64,000 nt of DNA from an uncultured Dehalococcoidia bacterium (lineage in GTDB: Bacteria; Chloroflexota; Dehalococcoidia; Lucifugimonadales; UBA1127): positions 16,419 to 80,418 of the forward strand of contig CAJWXP010000004.1 in NCBI GenBank assembly GCA_913049785.1, read 5' to 3'. Both the position numbers and the translations under genes were made by a program. Below the pieces are notes generated by a model that did not search any database, was not told where the DNA came from, and saw nothing but the letters and a program-made list of their open reading frames with translations. Of this stretch, positions 19,551-29,489 are shown piece by piece. Positions within the stretch are counted from its first letter, which is position 1. Every line of letters starts with the position of its first letter.

Positions 19551-19690
19551 AAGCCTTAACAGCAGGTGTTGTGACTCCTCCTTAATGGGAGGAGAGCGGA
19601 AAAAACCGCGCATCACACCTAGGGGAATACCCACACTGTATGCCTCTGTGTTGAAGAATCAACCTTGAAGGCAATAATATGGTGTTGTCT

Positions 19691-19720
19691 CAAGCGGGCT
19701 GCTCTAGAGCAGCCCGCTTG
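19691..19720. terminator. perfect 30-nt palindrome, bidirectional terminator-like
   Basis: CAAGCGGGCTGCTCTAGAGCAGCCCGCTTG. Confidence 0.65.
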
Positions 19721-19793
19721 GTATTTGTCCCGCCCCCACAGGTTTGGTGTATCCTTACCCCATTGACCCACGTGAACGCGCGGAAGGATCCAT

Positions 19794-21056
19794 ATGCTCA
19801 GCATTGAAGACAATAACCTGCTGACACACGTTGGCCCGGGTACACCCATGGGCGAGTACCTCCGCAGGTACTGGGTTCCTACCCTCCTCTCTGAAGAAGT
19901 ACCAGAACCAGACTGCCCTCCCGTACGCGTCACCATCCTGGGAGAATCCCTCATTGCGTTCCGCGACACGAACGGCGTAGTGGGCCTTCTGGACAACTAC
20001 TGCCCACACCGTCGCGCGAGCTTGTTCTTCGGTCGCAACGAAGAATGCGGCCTGCGATGCGTGTACCACGGGTGGAAGTTCGATGCTGCGGGTAACTGCG
20101 TGGACATGCCGTCCGAGCCTGCTGAAAGCAACTTCAAGGACAAGGTGAAGATCGTCGCATACCCGACCCAGGAAGCCGGCGGCGTGGTGTGGGCCTACAT
20201 GGGTCCTTCTGACCACGTTCCGCAGATGCCGGACCTGGGATGGGCGTCATGCCCGGACGAGAACCGATTCCTCACCAAGTGCGTCCAGGAATGCAACTGG
20301 CTACAGGCGTTGGAAGGCGGAATCGATTCCAGCCACATCAGCTTCCTGCACAGCAGCCTGAAGCCTGTCGACTACACGCTGACGGTGTCCAACACCGAGA
20401 CTCAGGGCACTGCGTTGCAGGACAAGTCACCGCGCTTTGTGCTTGATGAGACCGACTATGGTCTGACCATCGGCGCACGGAGAACAACGCCTGACGGACG
20501 GTACTACTGGCGTATCACTCCATGGATGCTGCCATACGGCATGATCGTCCCCGCCGAAGAAGATGCGGTCATGACAGGCAACATGTACGTGCCCGCTGAC
20601 GACAACACCGCTATGGTCTTCCGGGCCTCGTGGCATCCAAGCAGGCCGCTAACGGTCGCAGAGCGCACCGAGTACGAGACGAGCGGCTACTTCCACGAGG
20701 CGGTCATGCCCGTGACCTACCGTGCCTACGCCAACAAGAGCAATGACTACCTCATAGACAGGGCCAAGCAGCGCACGGTGAGCTACAGCGGCATCAAGGG
20801 CATCCAGGCACAGGACATGGCAGTCATTGAGGGCATGGGGACTATCAGCGACAGGAGTAAGGAGCATCTCGGCACGTCAGACTCGGCCATCATCGGAGCG
20901 AGGCGGAGGCTGCTGCGAGAGGTCGCCGACTTCCAGGAGGGCATCGAGCCATACGCACCACAACACGGCGAGCTGTACCGTATCCGGTCAGCCGCGCTTG
21001 AAGCGCCTCAGGACATTCCTCTAAGGGAAGTGGCAGCCGGATCTATGGTCTTGTAG
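19794..21056 (+). CDS. Rieske aromatic ring-hydroxylating oxygenase alpha subunit (paralog 2)
   Basis: CPHRRASLFFGRNEECGLRCVYHGWKF; EGGIDSSHISFLH. Confidence 0.93.
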   Translation: MLSIEDNNLLTHVGPGTPMGEYLRRYWVPTLLSEEVPEPDCPPVRVTILGESLIAFRDTNGVVGLLDNYCPHRRASLFFGRNEECGLRCVYHGWKFDAAGNCVDMPSEPAESNFKDKVKIVAYPTQEAGGVVWAYMGPSDHVPQMPDLGWASCPDENRFLTKCVQECNWLQALEGGIDSSHISFLHSSLKPVDYTLTVSNTETQGTALQDKSPRFVLDETDYGLTIGARRTTPDGRYYWRITPWMLPYGMIVPAEEDAVMTGNMYVPADDNTAMVFRASWHPSRPLTVAERTEYETSGYFHEAVMPVTYRAYANKSNDYLIDRAKQRTVSYSGIKGIQAQDMAVIEGMGTISDRSKEHLGTSDSAIIGARRRLLREVADFQEGIEPYAPQHGELYRIRSAALEAPQDIPLREVAAGSMVL

Positions 21057-21080
21057 GGCCACCACGAATCAACAAAGGAT

Positions 21081-21120
21081 GAGGTCTTCCACTCCCGTAC
21101 TTCCGGGAAGGGGAGACCTC
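21081..21120 (+). terminator. hairpin between Rieske 2 and PEP mutase-family gene
   Basis: GAGGTCT...AGACCTC inverted repeat. Confidence 0.45.
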
Positions 21121-21142
21121 GATTTATGAGAAGGAGACTGAT

Positions 21143-21991
21143 ATGGCAAACGAACGGACGCCCAGGCTACGGGCAATGCTGAACAGCAACGAGATGGTAG
21201 TGGCGCCCTTCTGTTTGAACGCCCTCCACGCCAAGATAGCGGAGTCGGTGGGGTTCAAGGCTGTGTACATGACCGGGTCCGGCACCTCCGCCGAGCACGG
21301 TTTCTCAGACGTAGGCCTGCTGACCCAGACGGAGATGGTGGCCAACGCCCGATACATCGCCAACGCGGTGGATGTGCCGGTGATTGCCGACTGCGATACG
21401 GGCTACGGCAACGCGATCAACGTGCATCGCGCAGTGCAAGAGTACGAGTCGATAGGCGTAAGCGGCATACACATCGAGGATCAGGTATTCCCCAAGAAGT
21501 GCGGGTTTTTCGCAGGCAAAGACGTGATACCCATGGAGGAGCACGTTCAGAAAGTGCGCGCCGCGCTGGACGCTCGGACGGACAAGGACTTCGTCATCAT
21601 CGCCCGGACGGACGCCCTGCAGGTCAACGGCTGGGAGGACGCGATACGGCGCTGCAAGGCGTACTACGAGGCCGGTGCCGACCTGGTGTTTGTGGACGGA
21701 GTAAAGAGCAAGGAAGGCCTGGCGACCTGCGCTAAGGAAATGCCAGACATGCCCAAGGTGTTCAACGGCGCCGACCCCGTAGCTACGACCGGAGAGGTGG
21801 CTGACCTTGGGTTCAAGCTGATGCTGGCGGGCTACACCCTCACGGTGGTCTACGATGCGGTGAAACGTTCCATGACGGAACTGCGGGACACCGGTGCTAT
21901 CAGCACGCCGCAGCATCGGACGGAAATAGCTGACCTGTTGGGTCTGCAGGACATCTACGCCATGGAGGAGAAGTACAAGACCAGGGTTTAA
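21143..21991 (+). CDS. isocitrate lyase/PEP mutase family protein (methylisocitrate lyase or oxaloacetate decarboxylase-like)
   Basis: MTGSGTSAEHGFSDVGLLT, DCDTGYGNAINVHRAVQEYESIGVSGIHIEDQVFPKKCGFFAGKDVI. Confidence 0.9.
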   Translation: MANERTPRLRAMLNSNEMVVAPFCLNALHAKIAESVGFKAVYMTGSGTSAEHGFSDVGLLTQTEMVANARYIANAVDVPVIADCDTGYGNAINVHRAVQEYESIGVSGIHIEDQVFPKKCGFFAGKDVIPMEEHVQKVRAALDARTDKDFVIIARTDALQVNGWEDAIRRCKAYYEAGADLVFVDGVKSKEGLATCAKEMPDMPKVFNGADPVATTGEVADLGFKLMLAGYTLTVVYDAVKRSMTELRDTGAISTPQHRTEIADLLGLQDIYAMEEKYKTRV

Positions 21992-22094
21992 CCCTGGACC
22001 CTGATGCCTGACGGTTACCAGAGCTAAGCTCCGGACTCAAGTTCCTGCGGTTACCCCAGGGCTACGCCCTAGACCCACGTGCCTAGCGGTTACC
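21981..22094 (+). repeat. stop-centred palindromic repeat family, three tandem units (copy D)
   Basis: CCAGGGTTTAACCCTGGACCCTGATGCCTGACGGTTACC (stop TAA at centre), a degenerate unit 22021-22054, then CCAGGGCTACGCCCTAGACCCACGTGCCTAGCGGTTACC 22056-22094. Confidence 0.75.
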
Positions 22095-22152
22095 CCAGTT
22101 GGGTGTATCAAATCGAACTTCTCGCCATGGTGAGCTAGTCGAACTGCAAATA

Positions 22153-22190
22153 GAGAAGGGCTGCTAGGTCATAATCCCAGCAACCCTTCT
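22153..22190. terminator. terminator hairpin
   Basis: AGAAGGGCTGCT...AGCAACCCTTCT. Confidence 0.5.
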
Positions 22191-22215
22191 TGCTTCTATC
22201 TATGTATCAGGCGTA

Positions 22216-23200
22216 TTAGTTGCTGCGTCTTCCTCGTACGACTATGAAGCCGCCACCCAGAACGAAGAACGCGCCTACCAGACCCAGCGCCAGCATCATT
22301 CCAGTGGTGACACCAACATCGCCGGTGTCAGGAGGAGTCGTGGTGTCGACAGGCGCTGCAGTGGGTGTAGGTAGAACACCGCCCGTATCAAGAACCACTG
22401 CATATGTGCCTAAGGTCTGTTGACTGGCAGTCAGTGTCCGGTCAATGACGTTTGGAAGGGCGCTCAGGTTCTCTATCCAGCTGCCACTCGCTGCGTCATA
22501 GATGTATAGGGAAACATTGTCGTCCCTGCCGCCTGCTGCCGCTTTATCGGCTGCGGAATACTTGACGGTTACAGTGACGAACTGGCTGAAGCTGAAGTTG
22601 TTCTGCAGCACGCCACTCTTCATCACTGCCAGGGAAAAGATTTGGGAACCCAGGACCAATCCAGCCGGTGCTAGGCGCTCAGCCGGGATGTCGCCGCAAG
22701 CAGTGGAAGTGCCCGGATTGCCGGCCTGGTGAACGTTGATGTACTGGCTACCGCTCCGAATACTAGAGAGCGAGGCGGCTACGGTCAAGGTCGAGTCCCC
22801 CTGATCCACCCACAAAGCTTGTCAGCGGGTAGTCCACGCCGCCGGGGTTAGCACAGCTGCCCTGGTGGATGTGCATCAATTCGGACTCTAATACCCCTGC
22901 AGAGAGCGTAACTGCAACGTCGGTCTGAGCTCCGTTGGCCGTGAGCGTTGCCCAGCCGGACTGGCCGGAGTCGTTCGCGCCACCCAACGGTATAGAGATT
23001 GAGTCAGAGGATTCAGGGAAGTAACCGATGTCGACGGCTGCCGAGTTCGCTCCATCAGGTGCTTTGACGGTCACGTCCCCGCCAGCAAAGGTGATGGTGC
23101 CGCCGCCAGGCTGGAGTGTCCCAACATGCGAACTGGCCAGAACGCTGCCCGCAGTAACAATGGCCAAGATGGCCAGGGCCATTGCCAGGCCCGCAGTCAA
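22216..23200 (-). pseudogene. secreted CHRD-like repeat surface protein with C-terminal membrane anchor, frameshifted at a G5 run
   Basis: 22763..23200 (signal peptide, HIHQGSCANPGGVDYPLTS) continues in another frame in 22216..22815 (GDSTLTVAASLSSIRSGSQYINVHQAGNPGTSTACGDIP ... MMLALGLVGAFFVLGGGFIVVRGRRSN). Confidence 0.75.
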
Positions 23201-23249
23201 CCCAGGATGGTTTTTTGGTAGGCTCTCAGTGATAGTTAGCTTCGGGTCG

Positions 23250-23714
23250 CTATCCGGCAGAGGGGACGTCCAGTTCCAGTTGCTTCACGCGGTATGTGCC
23301 CTGTCGGATGAAGTCCAGCGCCTCTGAAGGCTCGTCGAACCCCTCGGCGAAGATCTCCAGCTGATTGCCGTCTGGGTCAAGGAAATAAACGCTCTTGGTG
23401 ATGGTGTGGTCGGTGGTGTGGGTGATGGTCGCGCCCATGTCCTCGAGTTTCTGCTTCAGCTGGCTGAGCTCAGGTATCCCACCCTCGATCTGCATGGCGA
23501 AGTGGTTGAGGCCGATCTCGCCTCGCTCAGCGCCTTCCGGGGCCTCGAACACAGCGATGTCGTGGTGCTGCGTACCAAAGGACAGGAAGCATGCCTTGTG
23601 GTTCTCCCTCAGGTCAACGGCCTCCATGCCAAGCACTTCCGTGTAGAACTTCACTGACGCCATCACGTCCTTCACCGCAAGAACCACGTGGGCAACCTTG
23701 TTCACTTTCGGCAT
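23250..23714 (-). CDS. VOC family protein (glyoxalase/dioxygenase-like)
   Basis: NKVAHVVLAVKDVMASVKFYTEVLGMEAVDL..., VYFLDPDGNQLEIF. Confidence 0.9.
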   Translation of the reverse strand: MPKVNKVAHVVLAVKDVMASVKFYTEVLGMEAVDLRENHKACFLSFGTQHHDIAVFEAPEGAERGEIGLNHFAMQIEGGIPELSQLKQKLEDMGATITHTTDHTITKSVYFLDPDGNQLEIFAEGFDEPSEALDFIRQGTYRVKQLELDVPSAG

Positions 23715-23861
23715 TGCATACTCCCTTTTGTCTGCACTTTCTACAGGTAGAGTAGCGACAGGCTACGCCAATTGCAAGAATGGATTGCTTGCACACATCG
23801 CAGGGGCGTGGGACACTGTGGCGATTAAATTATCAGGCTAAATCGTAGGGAGGGGATTCCA

Positions 23862-24626
23862 ATGTACGAAGGTATGATTGCAGAGACCGTTGTCATCCAG
23901 GGCGACAATGGCGACCAGATTGATGCTTACTTTGCCAGGCCCACAGGCCCCGGGCCGCACCCGGGAGTAGTAGTCATCCACCACATGCCCGGTTGGGACC
24001 AGGACATCAAGGAGATCGTGCGGAAGATAGCCGCTCAGGGCTATGCAACCATCTGCCACAACCTTCACCAACGGAACGGGCCGGGAACAGCAGTAGAGAT
24101 GTCTGCAGCCACACGTGAGGCTGGCGGAGTTCCAGACGCCCAGTTCATCGGCGATACCAAGGGCGCGGTACAGTACCTGCTAGCTCAACCTTACTCAAGC
24201 GGCAAGGTCGGCGTCATCGGCTTCTGCTCCGGCGGTCGTCAGGTAGTCATCGCCGCATGTAACATCCCGGAGTTCAACGCAGCAGTCGATTGCTGGGGTG
24301 GCGGCGTGGTTACAGCCAAGGAAGATTTAACCGAGAATGCGCCCAAAGCGCCCTTGGATATGACGGCCGACTTAGGCTGTCCATTACTGGGGCTCTTCGG
24401 CAACGATGATCAGCGGCCCAGCCCGGAGCAGGTGGATCTCCATGAGGCAGAACTAAAGAAGCACAACAAAACGTATGAATTCCATAGGTATGACGGCGCG
24501 GGGCACGCCTTCTTCATCACCAGTCGAGACAACTTCCGCGTAGAAGCGGCTGCTGACGGCTGGGCACGAAGCTTCGCCTGGTTTGAGAAGTACCTGGGAC
24601 CTGTCACATCCAAGGCCCACGCATAA
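23862..24626 (+). CDS. dienelactone hydrolase family protein
   Basis: GFCSGGRQVV nucleophile motif, GAGHAFF. Confidence 0.9.
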   Translation: MYEGMIAETVVIQGDNGDQIDAYFARPTGPGPHPGVVVIHHMPGWDQDIKEIVRKIAAQGYATICHNLHQRNGPGTAVEMSAATREAGGVPDAQFIGDTKGAVQYLLAQPYSSGKVGVIGFCSGGRQVVIAACNIPEFNAAVDCWGGGVVTAKEDLTENAPKAPLDMTADLGCPLLGLFGNDDQRPSPEQVDLHEAELKKHNKTYEFHRYDGAGHAFFITSRDNFRVEAAADGWARSFAWFEKYLGPVTSKAHA

Positions 24627-24665
24627 CCTTAAACAATCAACTATGACCGCCCATAGGAGGCTGAT

Positions 24666-25745
24666 GTGGAAGTATCCAGCAAGAAAGCAACTGAAGAGGA
24701 GCTGCAAAGCTACTACAAGGGGCTTGAGCAATACAACGTCGCGCCCCTCTGGACGGTCATGGCAGACATTCAAGCCCATGAGCCTGCCAGCAAAGTAATA
24801 CCCTATGTGTGGCCATGGAAGGACATACGGCCCCAGGCCATGCGTGCCACAGAGTTGGTGGGAACGGCAGAAGCAGAACGTCGGGTGCTCCGTCTCATGA
24901 ACCCCGGCCTTGGCGGGCGGACTGCCACCACTCAGACACTGTTCGGCGGCATCCAGACGGTGCTGCCGGGCGAGATTTCCCCGGCCCACAGGCACACTCC
25001 TGCGGCGCTTCGATTCATCATCGAGAGCGATGGCGGATACACGGCCGTTGGCGGCGAGCGTTTCCCCATGCTGCCAGGCGACCTTGTCCTCACGCCTCCG
25101 TGGTCATGGCACGATCACGCCAATGACACCAAGAACCCTATGTTCTGGCTGGACGGCCTTGACCTCCCCCTGGTGAACTACCTGGAGATGTCCTTCCATG
25201 ACCAGTATCCGGAGGACACCCATCCTATTACGGAGTCGCCAGGGTCATCGCTGGCCAAGTACGGCAGCATGGCGCTGCAACCCACGTGGATAGAGCGCAA
25301 GGACGAAGGCTCGTCACCATTGATGTACTACCCCTGGGATCGCACTCGCGAGGCACTCGAGAAATTGGCAACAGGCGAGGACGGCAGCCCCTACGACGGC
25401 GTGTTGATGGAGTACACCAACCCCAGCACCGGCGGGCACGCCATGCCGACAATAGCCTGCTTCGTGCAGCTGCTACGGCCCGGCGAACGCACAAAGGCTC
25501 ACCGCCATACCACCAGCTCCATCTACCACGTGGTGGAGGGGAAGGGTCACACGATGGTAGGCGACAAGAAGCTGAGCTGGGAGGACAAGGACACATTCTG
25601 CATACCTGGCTGGGCCTTCCACGAGCATGTCAACGAGTCGCCTACAGAGCCGGCGTTCCTGTTCAGCTACACGGACACACCCGTGATGAAGGCGTTGGGC
25701 TACTTTCGAGAAGAGCCGCACCCGGAGGGAAACATCCCGTCCTAG
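24666..25745 (+). CDS. bicupin, gentisate 1,2-dioxygenase-like
   Basis: two cupin domains: HRHTPAALRFIIESDGGYTAVGGERFPMLPGDLVLTPPWSWHDH and HRHTTSSIYHVVEGKGHTMVG. Confidence 0.88.
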   Translation: MEVSSKKATEEELQSYYKGLEQYNVAPLWTVMADIQAHEPASKVIPYVWPWKDIRPQAMRATELVGTAEAERRVLRLMNPGLGGRTATTQTLFGGIQTVLPGEISPAHRHTPAALRFIIESDGGYTAVGGERFPMLPGDLVLTPPWSWHDHANDTKNPMFWLDGLDLPLVNYLEMSFHDQYPEDTHPITESPGSSLAKYGSMALQPTWIERKDEGSSPLMYYPWDRTREALEKLATGEDGSPYDGVLMEYTNPSTGGHAMPTIACFVQLLRPGERTKAHRHTTSSIYHVVEGKGHTMVGDKKLSWEDKDTFCIPGWAFHEHVNESPTEPAFLFSYTDTPVMKALGYFREEPHPEGNIPS

Positions 25746-25831
25746 TCCATAGAACTACCCCTACGAGATACGAACGGGGCTGGCTCCTCCATAGGACTGG
25801 CCCCGTTGTAATGTTGTAATGAGGTGACGCT

Positions 25832-26320
25832 TTGACCACAGAACCCCAGGCAATCCCCCTGAACGATGACTCCGACTATGGACTCTGCTTTGCGTGCGGC
25901 CCCAAAAACGAGAGCGGGCTGCAGCTCACGTTCGAGCGTCAGGGCAATCAAGTGGTGACTACGTATCAGGGTAAGGCGCAACACCAGGGATTCCCGGGCT
26001 ACGTTCACGGCGCGGTCATCGCTGGCCTGCTGGACGAGGTGATGAGTCGGGTTCCGGTGTTGGAGAACCGATGGGGGATGTCAGCGCGGCTGGAACTCCG
26101 GTTCAGACTGCCTATCAACACGAACGAGCGAGTCACTGCCACGGCGGAGAAGAGCGGCGGGCGTGGCAATATCATCAACACCAAAGCATGGATAACGCTG
26201 GCTGACGGCAGGGTAGCGGTGGAGGCCAAAGGTTCATATGCGTTGCTGGCACAGGAAACTCTTGACGAGATGGCCCGGGACTTCCCGGGGCTTGCTAATT
26301 CTTGGCGTGTGGGGGGCTAG
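25832..26320 (+). CDS. PaaI-like hotdog thioesterase
   Basis: CFACGPKNESGLQLTFE...GYVHGAVIAGLLDEVM. Confidence 0.85.
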   Translation: MTTEPQAIPLNDDSDYGLCFACGPKNESGLQLTFERQGNQVVTTYQGKAQHQGFPGYVHGAVIAGLLDEVMSRVPVLENRWGMSARLELRFRLPINTNERVTATAEKSGGRGNIINTKAWITLADGRVAVEAKGSYALLAQETLDEMARDFPGLANSWRVGG

Positions 26321-26399
26321 GCCCGCCCCAATGAATCGGGGCACCTAAACTCCCTGACGGCAGGGCGGTGCCCTGCACCCATATGACCTGACGGATACC
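26314..26399 (+). repeat. stop-centred palindromic repeat family, two units (copy E)
   Basis: GGGC-TAG-GCCC at the stop of 25832..26320, then CAGGGCGGTGCCCTGCACCCATATGACCTGACGGATACC at 26361-26399. Confidence 0.65.
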
Positions 26400-26431
26400 T
26401 AATCAGACATAGCAAAAGGGCTGCGCCCTGA

Positions 26432-27553
26432 CTACTTAAACGCGGGGATGACCTCTTTACCAAAGAGCTTCACGGACTTCTCCACCAGATCCAGCGGCAT
26501 GTCGCCGAAGCCGTGGGTGGTGGCCAGGAGATCGTACCCGATGTACTTCTGCTGCTCCTGGATCTTCCGCGCAACCGTCTCCGGGCTGCCGATGATGGCA
26601 ACGCCGTTCTCAATGGAGAAATCGTAGGACTGGCCCATCATCTTGAACACTCGGCCTCGCTCCACGTTATCGGGCAGGTCTGACTCCGTTCCCATACCTC
26701 TGGGGCTGGAACCCCAGCCGATCTTTGAGCCGCTTACACGACTACGCCCAAAGCTCCCGCCAGTGGCCATTTCGCCAGCTACCGGTAGCGTCGCGCGACC
26801 TACCAGGTGCTTCTCCGCTTCTTCACGGGCCAGGGCGTCCGTCTCTGCAACATGGACGATGCGTTGAAGGAAGACACCGGGCATGGGGCCGTCATGGTTG
26901 CACTCACGCCACACCTTCCTGTAGTAGTCGAACTTCTCTGCCACTACATCATCAACGTCGATGTTCTGGGACACGTGATAGTTACCCTTGGCGGCAAACT
27001 CCAAAGCGGCTTTGCTGTGAGCGCCCACCCAGATGGGGGGCGTGGGCTTCTGAAAGGGTTTAGGTGCAGGCAGAGCCTCATTGAACTGCCAGAACTTCCC
27101 GTCATATGTGACCTCATCCTGGGTCCAGGCTATCTTGATGATCTCCAACGCCTCCTGGCTCATCGCGCCCCGGGCGTAGAAATCCAGGCCCCATCGCATG
27201 AACTCGTGCTCATGGATGCCGATGCCGGTGCCGAACTCGACGCGACCGTGCGATAGCTGGTCAAGCATGCCGACCTCTTCGGCGAGTCGCAGCGGGTGAT
27301 GGAAAGGAAGCTGCCATATCATCGCGCCAATGCGAAGGACTTCGGTCTCCCGAGCCACCGCGGTCAGATACACGCTGGGGGAGCTGATGAGCTCACGGTT
27401 CTGGTGCTCAATGACGAAGTAGGAATGGTAGCCAAGCTCCTCTACGAGCCGGGCAAGGCCGATATGGCGGTCATAGACCTCAGATATTGAGGAGCCCCCG
27501 TCTACTTCAGACTCCGGGAAACTGTCCCACAACGCAAATCTCAAATCGGCCAT
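26432..27553 (-). CDS. LLM class flavin-dependent oxidoreductase (luciferase-like)
   Basis: LARLVEELGYHSYFVIEHQN..., MLDQLSHGRVEFGTGIGIHEHEF. Confidence 0.9.
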   Translation of the reverse strand: MADLRFALWDSFPESEVDGGSSISEVYDRHIGLARLVEELGYHSYFVIEHQNRELISSPSVYLTAVARETEVLRIGAMIWQLPFHHPLRLAEEVGMLDQLSHGRVEFGTGIGIHEHEFMRWGLDFYARGAMSQEALEIIKIAWTQDEVTYDGKFWQFNEALPAPKPFQKPTPPIWVGAHSKAALEFAAKGNYHVSQNIDVDDVVAEKFDYYRKVWRECNHDGPMPGVFLQRIVHVAETDALAREEAEKHLVGRATLPVAGEMATGGSFGRSRVSGSKIGWGSSPRGMGTESDLPDNVERGRVFKMMGQSYDFSIENGVAIIGSPETVARKIQEQQKYIGYDLLATTHGFGDMPLDLVEKSVKLFGKEVIPAFK

Positions 27554-27784
27554 TCCGTTCCTCCAATATGTCGATGCCAGAGCACCGCTCCCCTAGTCAG
27601 ACGGAGTTTAGCGGTGGGCATAGCGGCAGTCAACGGGACTACAGCGTAGAATGGTGGGCATCCGCCTCACTCGACCCGAGGGTCCCGGTCTCCTGGGCGG
27701 TGAACGAGCCAAGGAAGACAGCCGAAAGGTATGGGAGGCAAGGGCCAAGGCCACCGCAGGCTAGAACCTACCACTGATTTTGTT

Positions 27785-27814
27785 GAAGAGGGGTACCATA
27801 TGGCACCCCTCTTC
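27785..27814. terminator. bidirectional terminator hairpin
   Basis: GAAGAGGGGTACCATATGGCACCCCTCTTC. Confidence 0.6.
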
Positions 27815-27819
27815 TATTG

Positions 27820-28530
27820 CTATGCGATATCGCTTCTCGTTCCCATCACCCTATCACCGTGGAGCCATGCGTAGGCCCATGGGAGATTATCGCGCAAGTA
27901 CGGCAACACCCGGGGGTACATCCAGTAGACGAACAGGAGTTGCGGGAAGGCGATGAGGTAGCTGGCGCCGATGTCTGCAGGCCAGTGGGTGAGGCTCATG
28001 AGTCGAGCAGGGCCCATGAGGGCGATGAAGGTCCAAATCCCCCATGGGATGGCGTTGCGCTGCCAGGGTATCGCCATGTGTCGCCCCGCCAGGAACGCGA
28101 GTGCACCGAAGATCAGGATTACGAACATGACGTGACCGCTGGGATAGCCGCCCACGCCTCCCGCCGTTATCCATTCCAACGATGCTGTAGGCCTTGGGCG
28201 CGCAGCCAGGTCTATCAGGCTGACCGGGGCCGTCAGCAGACCAGCGCCAAACACCGTTGCGCCGGCGTATCTACCCCACGACCACCACGCCACCAGGACT
28301 GTCCCAATCCACAGGGCTGGAGCCGTCTTTCCTGTGACCAGGACGTCCCACACCTCAGCGATTCTGCCCAGCCCATAGCCGTCATGATCGCTGAGCCACT
28401 GGGTGATGGGCACCTCGCCCGCCAGAAGCTGCGAGTTCCGCACGATGGCCGTCAGGGCTGCCGCGCCAATGAGCATCACAGCAATGGAGAGTCCCCATCG
28501 CTGTTCCCATATCCACCTTGCTACTCTCAA
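27820..28530 (-). CDS. PAP2-family membrane phosphatase
   Basis: LAARPRP, GYPSGHVMF, ARLMSLTHWPADI (three PAP2 motifs). Confidence 0.85.
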   Translation of the reverse strand: MRVARWIWEQRWGLSIAVMLIGAAALTAIVRNSQLLAGEVPITQWLSDHDGYGLGRIAEVWDVLVTGKTAPALWIGTVLVAWWSWGRYAGATVFGAGLLTAPVSLIDLAARPRPTASLEWITAGGVGGYPSGHVMFVILIFGALAFLAGRHMAIPWQRNAIPWGIWTFIALMGPARLMSLTHWPADIGASYLIAFPQLLFVYWMYPRVLPYLRDNLPWAYAWLHGDRVMGTRSDIA

Positions 28531-28675
28531 ACCCAGCGTGTCCTTCTAGTCGTATTGGCTGGCAGCCCACATAGGATAGCAAGACTAGCAGCCTTTCGCC
28601 TATGGGCCTCACCCTGTATCCTGTGCCAACCGAGGCCCGCAAACAGAAACATTCAGGTATTAGGTAGGGGGAGAC

Positions 28676-29430
28676 ATGCCACTCACAGGAAAGATCGCAG
28701 TAGTAACCGGGGCAAGCAGGGGAATCGGGCGTGCCCTGGCAAAGGCGCTCTCGCGGGACGGCGCAACTGTAGTCGTTGTAGCGCGACCCTCGGGCGATGG
28801 CTCGACATCGACATAGAATGCCCTCGACGAGACCGTCAAGGAAATACAAGATGCTGGGGGAACCGTCCACGGCTATCGATGTAACCTCACCAAGGAAGAC
28901 CAAATACGTCAGCTGGTGGAGCGCATCAACTCGGAGGTGGGGCAGGTGGATATCCTGGTGAGCAACGCGGCCATAGCAGGCGGCGGATCCGTACCGGATT
29001 TGACGTCAGCGCCTGGGACGCCATGATGGCCACTAATGTACGTGCGCCGTTCCTGCTGAGTCAGCTTCTGCTGCCCGGGATGATGGAGCGCAAGCAGGGA
29101 TCTATTGTGAACATCACCTCGCGAGTGTCAGAGCGGGAGATCCACAGGGTCTTCGCGTATTCAACTTCGAAGGCAGCGCTCAATCGACTCACCCTCAACA
29201 CGGAGGCGTTCGCCAAGGAGGCGAATGTGGCGGTGAACGCGCTGTGCCCCGGGCGCATCAAATCGGACGACGACCGTAAGCTCAACCCAGGTGCTGCTGT
29301 GGCGTCTGACGTGGACCAGGAACCGACCGAATCCGTGGCTCCACCGGTAGTCTGGCTTGCCGGGCAGGACGCCTCATTCACCGGGAACATCGTCTATCGG
29401 GAGGAGTTCGGCAAATCCTGGGGAGTGTAA
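28676..29430 (+). pseudogene. SDR family oxidoreductase with in-frame TAG and a frameshift
   Basis: [26 protein letters not shown]...STST-TAG(28814)-NALDETVKEI...DILVSNAAIAGGGSVP, frameshift near 28994, then GFDVSAWDAMMATNVRAPF...AYSTSKAALNRL. Confidence 0.85.
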
Positions 29431-29489
29431 GGGCCAAAACGTCCAGGCTGCCATCAACCGTGAACAATGGACAGAACAAGGTGTGGGCA

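Noticed and set aside
19691-19720. Perfect palindrome as a possible operator or mobile-element end
   Set aside because: Location between genes and hairpin shape fit a terminator; no transposase nearby.
27568-27777. Possible small CDS (MSMPEHRSPSQTEFSGG...)
   Set aside because: No clear RBS and no recognisable family; insufficient support.
17871-28816. Idea that TAG is recoded genome-wide (TAGs in the response regulator and SDR)
   Set aside because: Many intact genes here end in TAG at family-typical lengths, and the SDR also has a frameshift, so decay or sequencing error is simpler.
27817-28884. 355-aa + strand ORF
   Set aside because: Antisense to the PAP2 phosphatase gene and running into the SDR; composition typical of a spurious high-GC frame.
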